DNA of 64,000 bases from Echinarachnius parma (Eukaryota; Echinodermata; Echinoidea; Clypeasteroida; Echinarachniidae): NCBI GenBank assembly GCA_037951105.1, contig JBAMJV010001352.1:213030-277029 (forward strand), in the 5' to 3' direction. Within the stretch, counting starts at the first letter, position 1, and every line of letters starts with the position of its first letter. The position numbers and the translations under genes are program-made. The notes beneath the pieces were generated by a model that was not told where the DNA came from, searched no databases, and saw only the letters and a program-made list of their open reading frames with translations. This document shows, in pieces, positions 10,990 through 21,719 of this stretch.

Positions 10990-11110
10990 TTAAAAAGGGA
11001 ACAACCCCCCCCCCCCCCCCCCCTTGGCTGCCAAGTGAAAATGTGATGTGGAAAACATCACTTGCGGGATTCAAAATAGCAACCCCCCCGCCCCCCCCCC
11101 CCCCACCCCA
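10990..11110. repeat. Satellite-related fragment between C runs
   Basis: TTGGCTGCCAAGTGAAAATG, then CATCACTTGCGGGATTC and AAAATAGCAA, match the left edge and a unit of the 74-bp satellite at 1440-1560. C runs lie on both sides. This is a single dispersed unit. Confidence 0.6.
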
Positions 11111-11776
11111 CCCCCTGCCCTTAGTTGCTATTTATGATGAAATACATACAATTCAGACACAATAAAATGTGATTTTTGGACTGATATCAAGCAGCCAAAA
11201 ATCTAACTTTATGACATAATTTATAATTATATCAATTGAATTTGGTTTTATTTCATGTTTTTTTAACATGAGAAAGATATAAATATATATATATCTCATT
11301 CTTATTGCACTGTTTTACAAAGAAAAAGAAAATTACAATTTGACTAGAATTGTAAAGCCACTCTTTGCCCCCCTCCCCTTCTCCCCCACCCCCCATTGCA
11401 GCCACGGCAATTAGAGTAAGATTGATCCCCTTTCCTAAGTCCACACTTGCTCAAAATCAAATCAACTCAATTCTTTTCTACGTCGTATTTATTTAATTTT
11501 CGGATTAACGAACCCCATATTTATTTTAGGACTAACGAGCCTTCGGAATAACGAACCCGATTTTATTGTCGGATCAACGAACCTTCGAATAACGAACCTT
11601 CGGAATAACGAACCTTCGGTATAACGAACCTTCGGAATAACGAACCCGATTTTATTTTCGGATCAACGAACCTTCGGAATAACGAACCCGATTTTATTTT
11701 CGGATCAACGAATCTTCGGAATAACGAACCTTCGGAATAACGAACCTTCGGAATAACGGACTGTAACCAATTAAAC

Positions 11777-12189
11777 AAGTTAATGTTTTATCTCTCAGAC
11801 ACGCAACGATATTGTGTACTTTCCCCACTCCCTGAGAGCATGCTAGCTATAATGGTGCATTTTAACCAATCAAATTCGCGCATTTAGATGTTTAGAACAA
11901 AAAGTCATGATATGACTAATTATGATATGATTAATTGTAACTTTCAATAAATTGTATCTCTTTCTGCAACGGGGCCTTTATCATGGTACCCAATTATATT
12001 CATGGGTATAAAACAACATAAATGCAGGGAAATTGATCGGTTTCGAACTTGGGTCCCATGATCGGAATGCAAGCATATAATTTTGACAGCATAGAACAAT
12101 TTAAGGCTTCGGCCTAAATCTTAGGCCTTTGATACAATTTGTTCTGAAGGTGTCATGGAGTAATAGAAATACCCTCCTACAACTTCGAG
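11777..12189. other. Intron 1 sequence, no gene
   Basis: Contains TTGTATCTCTTTCTGCAACGG-type sequence near 11955, a relative of the repeat split by the element at 13437-13936. Confidence 0.4.
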
Positions 12190-12290
12190 AGCCTGTTTTG
12201 GGTGGTTCACAATCATATTGACCTTCGATGCCTTTGATCGCAGGACCACTTAATGACGAAGGAGGCATGTATGTTAATATAAAATAAATC
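12190..12290 (-). pseudogene. Inverted, partial copy of exon 4 (5' end)
   Basis: On the minus strand this reads PPSSLSGPAIKGIEGQYDCEPPKT, almost the same as the start of exon 4 at 28447 (PSSSTGPAIKGIGDQYDYEPPRT). DNA identity is high over about 80 bp, and about 20 bp of the upstream intron is also recognisable. The exon 4 acceptor AG is replaced (ATAC before the ATG), so it probably cannot splice. The tyrosine matching Y202 is Cys. Similarity ends abruptly after the Thr codon. It lies in intron 1 of the gene in the opposite direction. It is a duplication relic, or less likely a remnant of a paralogous gene. Confidence 0.65.
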
Positions 12291-12644
12291 ACCCTGTTAC
12301 AGCATGATTTACTTTGATTGCGTTACTTTATATAAAAAACAGTTTTAAGTGTCTTTCAGACCGAATCGAAATTTAAAAACCAACAAACTTACCAAAATAA
12401 TCTTCTCTTGTAAGCTCTAAATAATGTTTTTAAATGCTTTTACCACAAAAATGCATGTTTTCTGACCGATTATGTTATGCTGTTACCCGCATGTGACATT
12501 AGTTTGGCCAAATATGACATGCTTTGGGCCGAATTTTGGGTGCTTTCTGCCCGAATATCGCCATTTAAAAAATGGGAGTGAGAGGACGTGACATGCATTT
12601 AAGAGCACACTTTTTTGTTTGCATGAAACCCGTAGACAAGGGTC

Positions 12645-12950
12645 TTTGTGCTCGGTGGAAGATAACCGGTCCAGCAATCCGGATGTCTTTTGGGTCCCGT
12701 TGAAGAAAGAGATACAATCGATTGTGAATTATGATTAGTTGTAATTCAGATAATGTGTTCTATGTCCAGTGTGTCGCAAAAAGAATGGTACATTGTGTTT
12801 TTCAGATGCTCCTTGTATGACATATTTCCCTTGAGCGGATCTCGAATTATGTCAAATTGTATACAAATATATAAAGACCCATTTGTGCTGATTTCCGTAT
12901 TTGCACTGAAAATGGCGATAGACATTCATTGCACACATTTGGTATTTTTA
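12645..12950. repeat. Decayed SINE-like unit and left arm of an inverted repeat
   Basis: ACCGGTCCAGCAATCCGG at about 12667 matches the tRNA-like anticodon arm at 5310. The stretch AAAGAGATACAATCGATTGT at 12705-12724 is the inverse of 13415-13436 joined to 13937-13946, so the pair forms the arms of an older palindromic element. Confidence 0.4.
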
Positions 12951-13360
12951 CTAATTATTATGGAATAGTAACGATGCAATAATAACTAGAGTACAATTAT
13001 TTTTTTGTCACTGCTGATGTTGAAAGGGTTAACAATGATTGAATATGGTAAGAAGAATAATAAGAAGAAATGTAAGTTTTCTGGATAAAGCTCTTCCAAA
13101 TTGACCTTGCTACTTGTTTTTGCTCTGAAAATAATTACATTTTGGTAATTCATTTAATGCACACAACGTATGGTACAAAATGGATTTTGATGTTTTGTAA
13201 ACAAACGACCATATCTCACGACTGACAAACCCAATTAAGCTGAAATAAAAACCATCTAGATGCCCGATTGTTTTTCTTTAATATGACACCAATTTTCAAA
13301 TTACCTTCATACTTCAAAATTTTTTTTTTCCAACTGTACCATTCTTTTTGAGTCACACTG
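12767..13360. mobile_element. Mariner-like MITE, CAGTGTG ends
   Basis: Inverted ends CAGTGTGTCGCAAAAAGAAT and ATTCTTTTTGAGTCACACTG extend to GGTACA/TGTACC inside. TA follows the right end. About 590 bp with no transposase frame. Confidence 0.65.
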
Positions 13361-13436
13361 TAAATGCGCAAATCTGATTGGTTGAAACGCGCAAATTCTC
13401 TGACTAATCAATCGTAACTTACAATCGATTGCATAG

Positions 13437-13694
13437 ACGTACCCAGGGGGGGGGGGGGGGGTTTGGGGTTCATACCCCCCCCCCCCCTTTGACCCGAAAA
13501 TGACTGTTTTGGGTGGTTTGAACCCCCCCCCCCCCCCCTTTTCAAATTTTAACTGGTCTCGAGACCAAATGTTAGCGGTCTCGACCGTCATTTCCGTTGG
13601 TCCCGGCCTCGAAAAGTGCGAAAAACCGTGGTCTCGGTCTCGGCCTCGAAAATGTCGAAATTTGTTGGTCTCGGCTTCGAAAATTGTCTCCACC

Positions 13695-13733
<39 letters not shown>

Positions 13734-13936
13734 CTTACAGGATTCTCAACCACTGGGCTTGGTCTTGGTCTTGAAAATTGTCGACCGGACCTGGTCTCGT
13801 TCTCGAAAATGTTGAAGGTACTTGGTCTCGTCTTCGAAAATGTTCTACAACTACCCCCGCCCCCCCCCCCCCCGCTGACAGAATTTTTTTCTGACGAAAA
13901 ACCCCCCCTTTAAAAAAAATCCTGGGTACGCCACTG
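13437..13936. mobile_element. Homopolymer-rich hAT-like element, copy A
   Basis: Ends GACGTACCCAGG and CCTGGGTACGCCACTG. Inside are G and C runs of 10-30 bases, the phrase AAAATGACTGTTTTGGG, and tandem GGTCTCG...CCTCGAAAA units. The long proline and glycine open frames across it are products of the runs. It has inserted in an older repeat (AATCGATTG | GTATCTCTTT). Confidence 0.7.
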
Positions 13937-14022
13937 GTATCTCTTTATGCAACGGGGCCCTGATCTTTTCCAGCATAGACATGACTGTGTGTCCATACTT
14001 CCATAATAGTTAATAGAAAAGT

Positions 14023-14420
14023 GTGACAGCTTACAAAAGCAAATTGAGGAGAATCAAGCGACGATCCTCGATCTGCAAAACGACCTCGAAAGCAAAACAA
14101 AGGAGGTGCAATCTCTCAAGAATCAAATGCATGCCGGTTCAACGAAGACAGAAGGAATTAAGAAACGACAAAACGACCTCGAGCAGTATACCCGGCGAAA
14201 TAGCAAATGTATCGATCTTCGGTGTAAAGGAACAGACAAACGAGGATCCGGACCAGATCGCCGTCGATCTCGCCAACGAGAAGCTAGGCTTCCAACTGAC
14301 GAAGCAAGACATCGACCGCTCGCACCGTGTCCAGCAAAAGGATCCGCGGAAGATAAAGCCGATCACCGTCAAGCTGTGCTCATATCGAAACAAAAGCTGT
14401 TTCATGAGAAACAAATGAGA
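14023..14420 (+). pseudogene. LINE ORF1 fragment, frameshifted
   Basis: A coiled-coil stretch (QIEENQATILDLQNDLESK) is followed by LEQYTRRNS, the usual junction in LINE ORF1 proteins. In another frame it continues IFGVKEQTNEDPDQIAVDLA, then DIDRSHRVQ and KPITVKLCSYRNK, the RRM-like RNA-binding region. A frameshift near 14195 separates the halves. In its family this protein packages LINE RNA; this copy is dead. Confidence 0.75.
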
Positions 14421-14935
14421 AACAAGAAGAAGTTGAAAGGCACCGGAAACTGATTAACTGTGTAAAAGACATATCGATATTATCAAAGTGAACTGAACTT
14501 CAATATTTTAATATTTATTCATATTGTATTCTTCCTCCAAATCTCGTTTTACTTTCGTATTCATTGTTAACTTTATATTTAGTGTTATAGATAGTACTTT
14601 GAATTTTGTATGTTAAAATATCTAAACGTTCAAAGGTATTAGTTTTTGGTTCTCATTAAATTGTTGTGCCTTCAGGCGTATTGGAAGGCTTTTAGTTGAT
14701 ATTTATTTTATTTTCCTCATTTTCACCGAGCCGGTGATTTTGTTGTTTTGTTGTAGTTTTGAGATGTTTAGTTTTCAGGGCACCACACTAGTAGTGAAAT
14801 ATTTGACCCAAATAATACGTACTATCCAGTCAAGTAATGCTACAGTCACAAATGGTCCGATTTGGGCTACGGCGCCCGTACGATGCCAATTTTAGGTGAA
14901 ATCTTGCGGGAATCTTGCGGCGCACAGTGGGCCAG
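14421..14935. other. AT-rich stretch, no gene seen
   Basis: Nothing recognised apart from a G/C-rich phrase GGGCTACGGCGCCCGTACG near 14860, which recurs in altered form near 16840. Confidence 0.4.
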
Positions 14936-15353
14936 GTGGCGTCTTTTTTTTCCGTACCACTAACACGTCAGTTTTCCTCAAAAACTCGTGAAAGCGCGCT
15001 GGAAAGCCAAGACTAGCTCGCGTGTGTTGATTTACATGCAAGCCTCGCAATCCAAGCCATTTTCTCAATAAAATCTTGGTTTCACACACCATGATGTCTT
15101 TGAGTGTGATGTATCTACACCTAGATGAGTTTTCCTAGTCGCATCGTCGTGGTCGTAGTCCACATCGAGATCGGCCACTAATTAATGGTCACCCTTGCCC
15201 TTGGACTTGTCTTAGCTAGATCGATGTCGCAGAGTCGCAGAGTTTGATGCATATAAATGTACGTTACAGCAGCGGCGCTAGTCTTGGCTTACCAGTGCGC
15301 TTTCACGAGTTTTTGAGGAAAACTGACGCGTTAGTGGTACCGAAAAAGTGCGC
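14936..15353. mobile_element. Palindromic element with about 80-bp arms
   Basis: Left arm 14936-15022 and right arm 15275-15353 are inverse copies. Shared phrases are GTACCACTAACACGTCAG, TTTTCCTCAAAAACTCGTGA and CCAAGACTAG. It is noncoding. Confidence 0.7.
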
Positions 15354-16244
15354 CAAAATAGGGACTTGGTCATGGAAATGAAATTGCCTTTGTTCATGTT
15401 TTAAGCAAAGATTACAACCTGTAGAACATCTCCGAGCAATATTTCTTCTCGATATTTATTTTAAGTGGGTCATTTTTCTTCACCAAGTCCGGAAATGTTG
15501 TTTTTAGGGAACACATTGTGTTAAATGCAATATTGCGGTTTTTCCATGTTTTTTGCCAAACGGCTTGCTGAATCCACTTTAAAATTTAAAATGCTCGTTT
15601 TACAATAGTTATTCTAACTAATTCTACATTTTAAAGCCAAACTATTAGTCATGTCGGAATTTATGTTTAGTAGAAAAAAAATAATGGGAGAAAATCGATG
15701 TTTTTTTTCATGCGCAAAAATGGTCAACATTGCTGTCGATTGCTGCGCTAAAAATATCATGATTGCCTTTCTTCCAATGTATGCTTTACTTTGATACCAA
15801 ATTTGTCTGCCACCGTTTGCCACTTGTTGAGTAAGAAGCGGTTTTCCAACCACATGTTCGCCCTTCTTTTTGCCGAAATCGCTCTTTTTGCCAAAGAGCG
15901 CGCCGTGCGCTCATACCAACGAACGTTGAGGGCGTAAACACGTTCGTTGGCTCATACATAGGCAAACTACATAAGATACAGTTGTACGCTTTTTTCCTTG
16001 TTGACACAAGTAGCATCTATACGAAGTCCTCTAACATTTTGTCTAAGATGATGGGACAAGCATATGGATTGTATGAAAGCAGTCAGTGGTAGTCAGTCAA
16101 GAAGAGAGCTCAAAAATGGAAGGAAAATCACAGAAAGCGAAATTCAAGATAGCGGGGGAGATAGATAGCGAAAGATAGAAAGAGGTGGAGAAAGAGTGAG
16201 GAGAGAGAGGGGGGGGGGGGGGGAGAGTGGGAGAAAGGGAGAGA
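15354..16244. other. Intron 1 sequence, no gene
   Basis: Contains a local inverted pair around CGAACGTTGAGG/CACGTTCGTTGG (about 15915-15950) and a purine-rich run with 16 G near 16210. Open frames look accidental. Confidence 0.4.
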
Positions 16245-16760
16245 GAAAACAGTATTTTAATTACGTCATAGAAATTTGAAAATGCTCCAAAAGTGTTTCA
16301 TAGGTCCAGAAACCCCTTATAACTTCCATTAATCAGTGCTATATAAAACTGTCTATGTGTTACAGTGACAAATTTCCTTGTTCAATCAGAAAACAGTATT
16401 TTGATGACGTCAGAGAAATTTGGAAATGCTCCAACTGTGTTTCTTAGGTCCAGAAACGCCTTATAAGTTCCACTAATCAGTGTAATTTGAATCTGTCTAT
16501 GAGTTACAATGAATATATTCCTTGTCCAATCAGAAGACAGTATTTTGATGACGTCAGAGAAATTTGAAAATGCTCCAACTGTGTTTCTTAGGTCCAGAAA
16601 CCCCTTATAAGTTGCACTAATCAGTGTAATCTGAATCTGTCTATGTGTTACAATGAATATTTGCCTTATCCAATCAGAAAACAGTATTTTGATGATGTCA
16701 CACGGATTTGAAAATACTCCCATCGAATTATATGGGTCTGAAAACCCCTTAGTTCCTTTA
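16245..16760. repeat. 145-bp tandem repeat, 3.6 copies, with CRE-like sites
   Basis: Units start near 16245, 16390, 16535 and 16677 with AAAACAGTATTTT. Two carry a full TGACGTCA, one TACGTCA and one TGATGTCA. Other shared phrases are TTTCTTAGGTCCAGAAAC and CACTAATCAGTGTAAT. The minus-strand frame of 130 codons merely reads through the repeat. Confidence 0.9.
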
Positions 16761-16799
16761 AACTGGAACTTCATTAACCTTCTTCAATGAGTAATGAAT

Positions 16800-17150
16800 T
16801 TTGGCACACTTTGAAACGGTTCTGGCCCACTGTGCGGCGCCCGCACGGGTGCCGTGGCTATCGTACGGTCGCCGTTGCATTTTTCCTTGCCGTACGAGTT
16901 ACGAGTTAAGACAAAAAATGCATCGTACGATTTTTTACTTGCCGTAAGCCCGTAGACACATCGTAGAGAGCATTGCACGGGCACCACCAGGGCATCGCAC
17001 GGGGATCACCGCAGCCTTTTTTTTCGAATATCGTACGATTTTGAGACTGAATATGATGGCCACTCAAATCGTACGGGTACCGTGCAGTCACCGTAAGAGT
17101 ACCGTAAGGCACCCGTACGGGCACTTAGTTTGTGTTAACGGGGGCCGTGC
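16800..17150. repeat. CGTACGG/CCGTACG-rich region
   Basis: Many copies of CGTACGG and its inverse in both directions, likely one arm or the remains of a palindromic element. No coding sequence. Confidence 0.45.
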
Positions 17151-17189
17151 GATTTATGTTTTATTTTAAAATCATGTCATGAGAATGAT

Positions 17190-17355
17190 GATGTTGGGCC
17201 CTTGTCGGAAAATGACGTTATGCCAATATATCACAAAAATGACGTCGTGACGATGTTGGACTGGCGGACATTTTAACCTCGAGCCAACGGCGATATGCCG
17301 ACATCCGGCAACCAAATTCCGACATCGGCCCAACGTCATGTGGCTAGCTGGGTAA
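17190..17355. mobile_element. Truncated copy of the CCCAGCTAGCCAC palindromic MITE
   Basis: Matches the right two-thirds of 54132-54343, including AATGACGTTATGCCAATAT and the end GTGGCTAGCTGGG at 17340-17352. The left end is missing. Confidence 0.8.
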
Positions 17356-17429
17356 CTTCTCTCCTTTTAAATGGTTAATCACGAATTAGTTGATAATGTA
17401 GCACAATCAGTCCCACTTAATAAGTGTCA

Positions 17430-18302
17430 GTATTATGTACCAAGTGATCTGAACTCCTTACAATTTAGTAATTCCGACTTAATTCTATTCACTATAACTT
17501 TTCTATTATTGGTGTAAGTGAATCTTGGCTTAGGGTCGACTCTCCCCAATTGTATGAAATAAAGGCTTATAAAATGCTCCGGGCAGACAGACATAATGGA
17601 CGAAGAGGTGGAGTTGTTATGTATATTAATGATGATATCCCATTTAAATTATTACATAATAATCTATTTTATAGAGATTATTAATACAAGTGGTCTGAAG
17701 AATGTAACTGTTGGTGTAACTTATCGCCCCCCTAGTTCTTCCGTAAAACAGTACATAGATTATTTAGAGATTTATGTCAATACATTGACCCGAAGAGGTA
17801 AGCATTTATACCTCCTTGTATTAGACTTGAATATAAATTTACACCCCGATCACATGAGTAATCCCGGTCATGATTTTCTTACTTTTTGTCTATGTATGCA
17901 ATGTACCCACTGATAAATAAGCCCACTCGTATAAGTGCGACCTCACAAACTGTTATCGATAATGTACTTACAAATGTTGTTGATGGTGAATTCATAAATG
18001 GTATATTATAGTCTGAAATATCTGATCATATGCCAATTTTTATTATTCATAAGAATCAATGAAAATTGGTCAGCTGTGTATGCAGAAAATGAAAATGTTG
18101 ATAAGGCGTAGGAATTGTTTTTATTTAAATTAAAGCATCAGTATAATAATAACATACCACTTTATACAAAGAAAAATAATATAGCAGGAATACAATTCGA
18201 AGACCCTGGATTACGAAGGGAATACGAAAATCGATTCATAGAAAAAATTATTTATTTAAGAATCATATACGTAACCCTAACAATTATTTATTGCATCAGA
18301 AA
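17430..18302 (+). pseudogene. LINE endonuclease region, decayed
   Basis: In several frames: GVSESWL-like start near 17510, RGGVVMYINDD near 17605, VGVTYRPPSSSVKQY at 17713-17757 and LYLLVLDLNINLHPD at 17807-17851. ISDHMPIF near 18020 is the catalytic SDH motif of the APE-type endonuclease. This is the 5' half of ORF2 in a CR1/L2/Rex-type LINE. Several stops and frameshifts interrupt it. It continues after the MITE at 18307. Confidence 0.8.
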
Positions 18303-18306
18303 TTTA

Positions 18307-18876
18307 AAGGGGAAGCTTCCCCAAGTACTAATGTGGATTGAATGAAAGGAGAACAATTTTAGAAGCACAATAGTGAAAGTTTGAGCAAATTTGGATTTTC
18401 AATTCAAAAGTTATGATTTCGGTAAGTTTTGTTTGCCGCCCACTCTAGATGGCAATTTGCCAAAATCTGTGATGCCATAGTAGAACAACCTTCCACTGAC
18501 TTTGTACACATATTTTCATATTTTAAAATTTTGTGTGGATTTCACTGGACCAGTTGAGGAAGTTTTACCTTAAATGCACGCACATTTACCTCTTTTCTAA
18601 CATATCTGAGAATGAGAGTAGAGGGATGATGCTTTTACATGAAAAGTTACATTTTGTGAAGTTTTGTTATACAGTTCCAATGGGAGTTGTTCATCTGTGA
18701 CATCACAGATTTGGCAAAGAGCCGACTAAGAGGGCAGCAAACAAGATTTTGATCAAAAATTTGAAAAATCATAATTCCTGATTGGATTATCAAAAACTGC
18801 TCAAACTTTCGCTATTAGGTATCTAAAATTGTTCCCTTTTCACCCAACCTGCCTAAAAGCTTGTATAAACTTCCCC
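18307..18876. mobile_element. TTAA-flanked MITE inside the LINE
   Basis: Inverted ends GGGGAAG and CTTCCCC lie between two copies of TTTAAA (18303-18308 and 18878-18883), which contain the TTAA target. Removing it restores the LINE reading HQKF | KQHRNTL. A longer imperfect palindrome (TTTGAGCAAATTTGG / CCAAATCTGTG-like) extends inward. Probably piggyBac-type, nonautonomous. Confidence 0.75.
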
Positions 18877-18883
18877 TTTAAAC

Positions 18884-19549
18884 AGCATCGTAATACATTG
18901 AGAATAGTTTTATTCGACTTTCTCGTAAGAATTATTATGCTCAGAAATTGCAAGCTGCTTGTTTTAAATGATATTTTAGGAAATAAAAAGAGTAAAGATT
19001 TTCCTACCGAGTTGCAATATAACGATATAAGTACATGTGATAAAAAAAGCCATTGTCAATATTTTGAATAGCTAGTTTGTTAGTATTGGTGTTAACGCGT
19101 CCGACCATACGAGTTCACATGATGAGGCATCTTTTTATAGATACTTTATCCACTAGATGTAATTAATCAGTCTTCTTTAAACCAACCTCTTCTTTTGACA
19201 TTTTATCTATTTTTAAGGGCCTCAAGAATAGTAAGACATGTGGACACGATGATCTGAATTCATTTATTTTGAAAAAAGATCATACATTTTATTGTTAATC
19301 CATTATGCTATATATTTAATATGTCACTTAATTTGGGTAACTACCCCCAGTCGTTTAAAATAGCTAAATTTATACCAGTTTTCAAAAAGGGGAACCGTAA
19401 TCAATGCAATAATTATCGACCCATATCAATTTTACCCTGTATCTCTAAGATATTGGAAAGAGTAGTGTATAATCAAACATATGATTTTTTAACTAAACAC
19501 AACATTATTAAATCCTCGCAATATGGTTCTCGTAAAGGACACTCAACTG
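18884..19549 (+). pseudogene. LINE reverse transcriptase, N-terminal part
   Basis: Resumes the LINE: a connector around KQHRNTLRIVL and NDILGNKKS, then at 19321-19549 FKIAKFIPVFKKGNRNQCNN, YRPISILPCISKILE and SQYGSRKGHST. These are the classic N-terminal RT blocks of jockey/CR1-like LINEs. Interrupted by the foldback element at 19550. Confidence 0.85.
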
Positions 19550-20117
19550 GGTGACACGACATATGCTCCGCCGACATATGCTCCGCCGACAATTGCTCCG
19601 AAAAATGCGACAAATGCTCCGCGACAAATGCTCCGCGATATTTGCTCTGCCGACATTTGCTCCGACGACAATTGCTCCGCCGACAAATGCTCCGCCGACA
19701 TTTGCTCCGCCGGCAAATGCTCCACCGACATTTGCTCCGCCGACAAATGCTCCGCCGACATTTGCTCCGCCGACAAATGCTCCGCCGACAAATGCTCCGA
19801 AGATGCGACAATTGCTCCGCCGACATATGCTCCGCCGACAATTGCTCCGCCGACATTTGCTCCGCCGACAATTACTCCGCCGACAAATGCTCCGAAGATG
19901 CGACAATTGCTCCGACGAAAATGCTTCGAATATGCGACAATTGCTTAGCCGACAATTGTTCCGCCAAAATATGCTCCGGAGATACGACATTTGCTCCGGT
20001 GACAATTGCTCCGCAGAAATATATGCTCTGAAGATGACAGTACTTCAAATGGTCCAAAAACAACATATGTTCCTCAACCATAATTGTTCCACCGACATTT
20101 ACTCCGCTGAAGATTAA

Positions 20118-21011
20118 ACTGTTGAATTAATTCTCAAGTACCTTTGGTATGAAGTGCGCTTTTATATGTTATGCGAATCTCTTGTGAAATTGGAGTACAA
20201 TCGATTCAGTAACCATCGATTCATTCAAATATTTTATTGGCTGGTTTGTTTGTTTCACGTTTCTTTATACAGGGTGGGGGGGGGGGGGGGGGGGGGGGCA
20301 GTCAAGCCCAGTGTTGTAAGGATGCGTGACCCTGCAGCCTGCATCTAGTAGCAGAAGGGGATGCGCAATAACACACAACACTGGCTTTAGTTTTTGATGT
20401 TACATTGGGGTTTGACTGGAGTCGACCACGGACCCTCATAGTGTCCGAAAATGCTGTGATGAATAGTATACTGTTCCAAGCAATCATCAAGCGAAGGGCA
20501 TGATACTGGTGTTAAGATCGATCATGAATAGAAAAAAGAAAAGTCTTTATAATCACTGTATTTGTATTACTCAGACTCTTTATGAATCAAGAAATTGTTC
20601 CGCATGAGTTCAAAATTTATCCACGTTTTATCAAAATTCAAAGAACGTTATTTTCACCCACTGTTAAATTTTCTGAGTTCCAATTTTGTTTAGATTAGTT
20701 CATCGTTCACTGAACAACGAGGGCCCAATTTGTGACACTTCTAAACGCCCCCCCCCCCCCCCACCCCGTAAAAGCACAAACTTCCAATGCATTTTGCATT
20801 CTTATAAACGGAAGGATTGGCAGGAAGTAGCAGAAAATTGAAATTCAATAATCTAAGGAATTGAGGGGTCCTCTTACCTCCACAGTGAGGTAAGATGGAC
20901 ACTTCACCCCTTTAGTGACTATGACGTCATATTCCATAAAAAGCAATATGTGATCAATTTTATTGTTAATATGTGAAGAATAGATTGTCTTCTAGACGAT
21001 GTGATCTTTAT
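20118..21011. other. Centre of foldback element 3, no gene
   Basis: G run at about 20274-20299 and C run at about 20747-20762. A short inverted pair CCCAGTGTTGT / ACAACACTGG lies at 20310 and 20376. No coding sequence recognised. Confidence 0.5.
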
Positions 21012-21015
21012 TTAA

Positions 21016-21340
21016 AGGGGTAGTACAGTTTTGGTAAGGCTGAACTTTAGTAACCAACCCTGGACAGTTACTTGATAAACTAATGGTTATAACTCCACCA
21101 TGCTCGAAAGGAATACAAAATTACAAACGACTTAGTAAAACGCCTGTTATCATTCAAAAAGAGCCATTTAAACACAAGAGGGCGCTTTTCTAAACAGGCA
21201 TTGGTTTCAACCATTTTCATACAAAATTATGCATGTGGTGTTTTATTGGAATGATGATTAGATAGAGAGATCATCAACAACTATTCCAAAAATGATTTTG
21301 AAAATTTTTGAAAAAGTGCAAGCATTTAAAAAATATTATT
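21016..21340 (-). mobile_element. TTAA MITE copy 3, truncated
   Basis: TTAA at 21012-21015, then AGGGGTAGTACAGTTTTGG, CTCCACCATGCTCGAAAGG and ACACAAGAGGGCGC. It breaks off where the right array of foldback element 3 begins. Confidence 0.75.
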
Positions 21341-21719
21341 TGGGCATTTGTCTGCGGAGCATTTGGCGGCGGAGCAAATGTCGGCGGAGCAATTGTCGCG
21401 GAGCAATTGTCGCGGAGCAATTGTCGACGGAGCAAATGTCGCGGAGCAATTGTCGCAGCTTCGGAGCATATGTCGGCGGAGCAAATGTCGGCGGAGCATT
21501 TGTCGGCGGAGCAATTGTCGGCGGAGCAAATGTCGGCGGAGCATTTGTCGGCGGAGCAAATGTCGGCGGAGCATTTGTCGGCGGAGCAATTGTCGGCGGA
21601 GCATTTGTCGGCGGAGCAAATATCGCGGAGCATTTGTCGCGGAGCACTTGTCGCATTTTTCGGAGCAAATGTCGGCGGAGCATTTGTCGGCGGAGCATAT
21701 GTCATGGAACCCTCAACTG

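Larger units (their letters stand above)
9431..11768. mobile_element. Foldback element 1 with 16-bp tandem-array arms
   Basis: The left arm (about 9431-9810) is an array of GGTTCGTTATTCCGAA and variants, broken by AAAATGAAAT spacers. The right arm (about 11500-11758) is the same array inverted. It starts GGGTGCGG and ends CTGTAACC. An exact 8-bp target duplication AATTAAAC lies at 9423-9430 and 11769-11776. The centre holds a GT microsatellite, homopolymer runs, the nested element 10009-10947 and a satellite fragment. Confidence 0.85.
19550..21711. mobile_element. Foldback element 3 with 15-bp CAWWTG array arms
   Basis: The left arm (about 19550-20110) is an array of CGACANNTGCTCCGC and the right arm (about 21342-21711) is the same array inverted. 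It starts GGTGACACGAC and ends TGGAACC. An exact 8-bp target duplication CTCAACTG lies at 19542-19549 and 21712-21719, inside the LINE RT. The arms read open in several frames on both strands only because the unit is a multiple of three bases. The centre contains G/C runs and a truncated TTAA MITE at 21016. Confidence 0.9.

Noticed and set aside
13307..13913. Proline- and glycine-rich frames of 130-150 codons
   Set aside because: They come from C/G homopolymers in a transposon; the same occurs at 27423, 54581 and 57797.
16382..16774. 130-codon minus-strand protein with internal repeats
   Set aside because: The peptide repeat follows from the 145-bp tandem DNA repeat, and the first unit is not open.
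19551..20117. Long open frames (up to 188 codons) in several frames across the CGACANNTGCTCCGC arrays
   Set aside because: A 15-bp unit keeps all frames open by chance. The peptides are simple repeats (APPT, RRQML) with no start context, and the array is a transposon arm.
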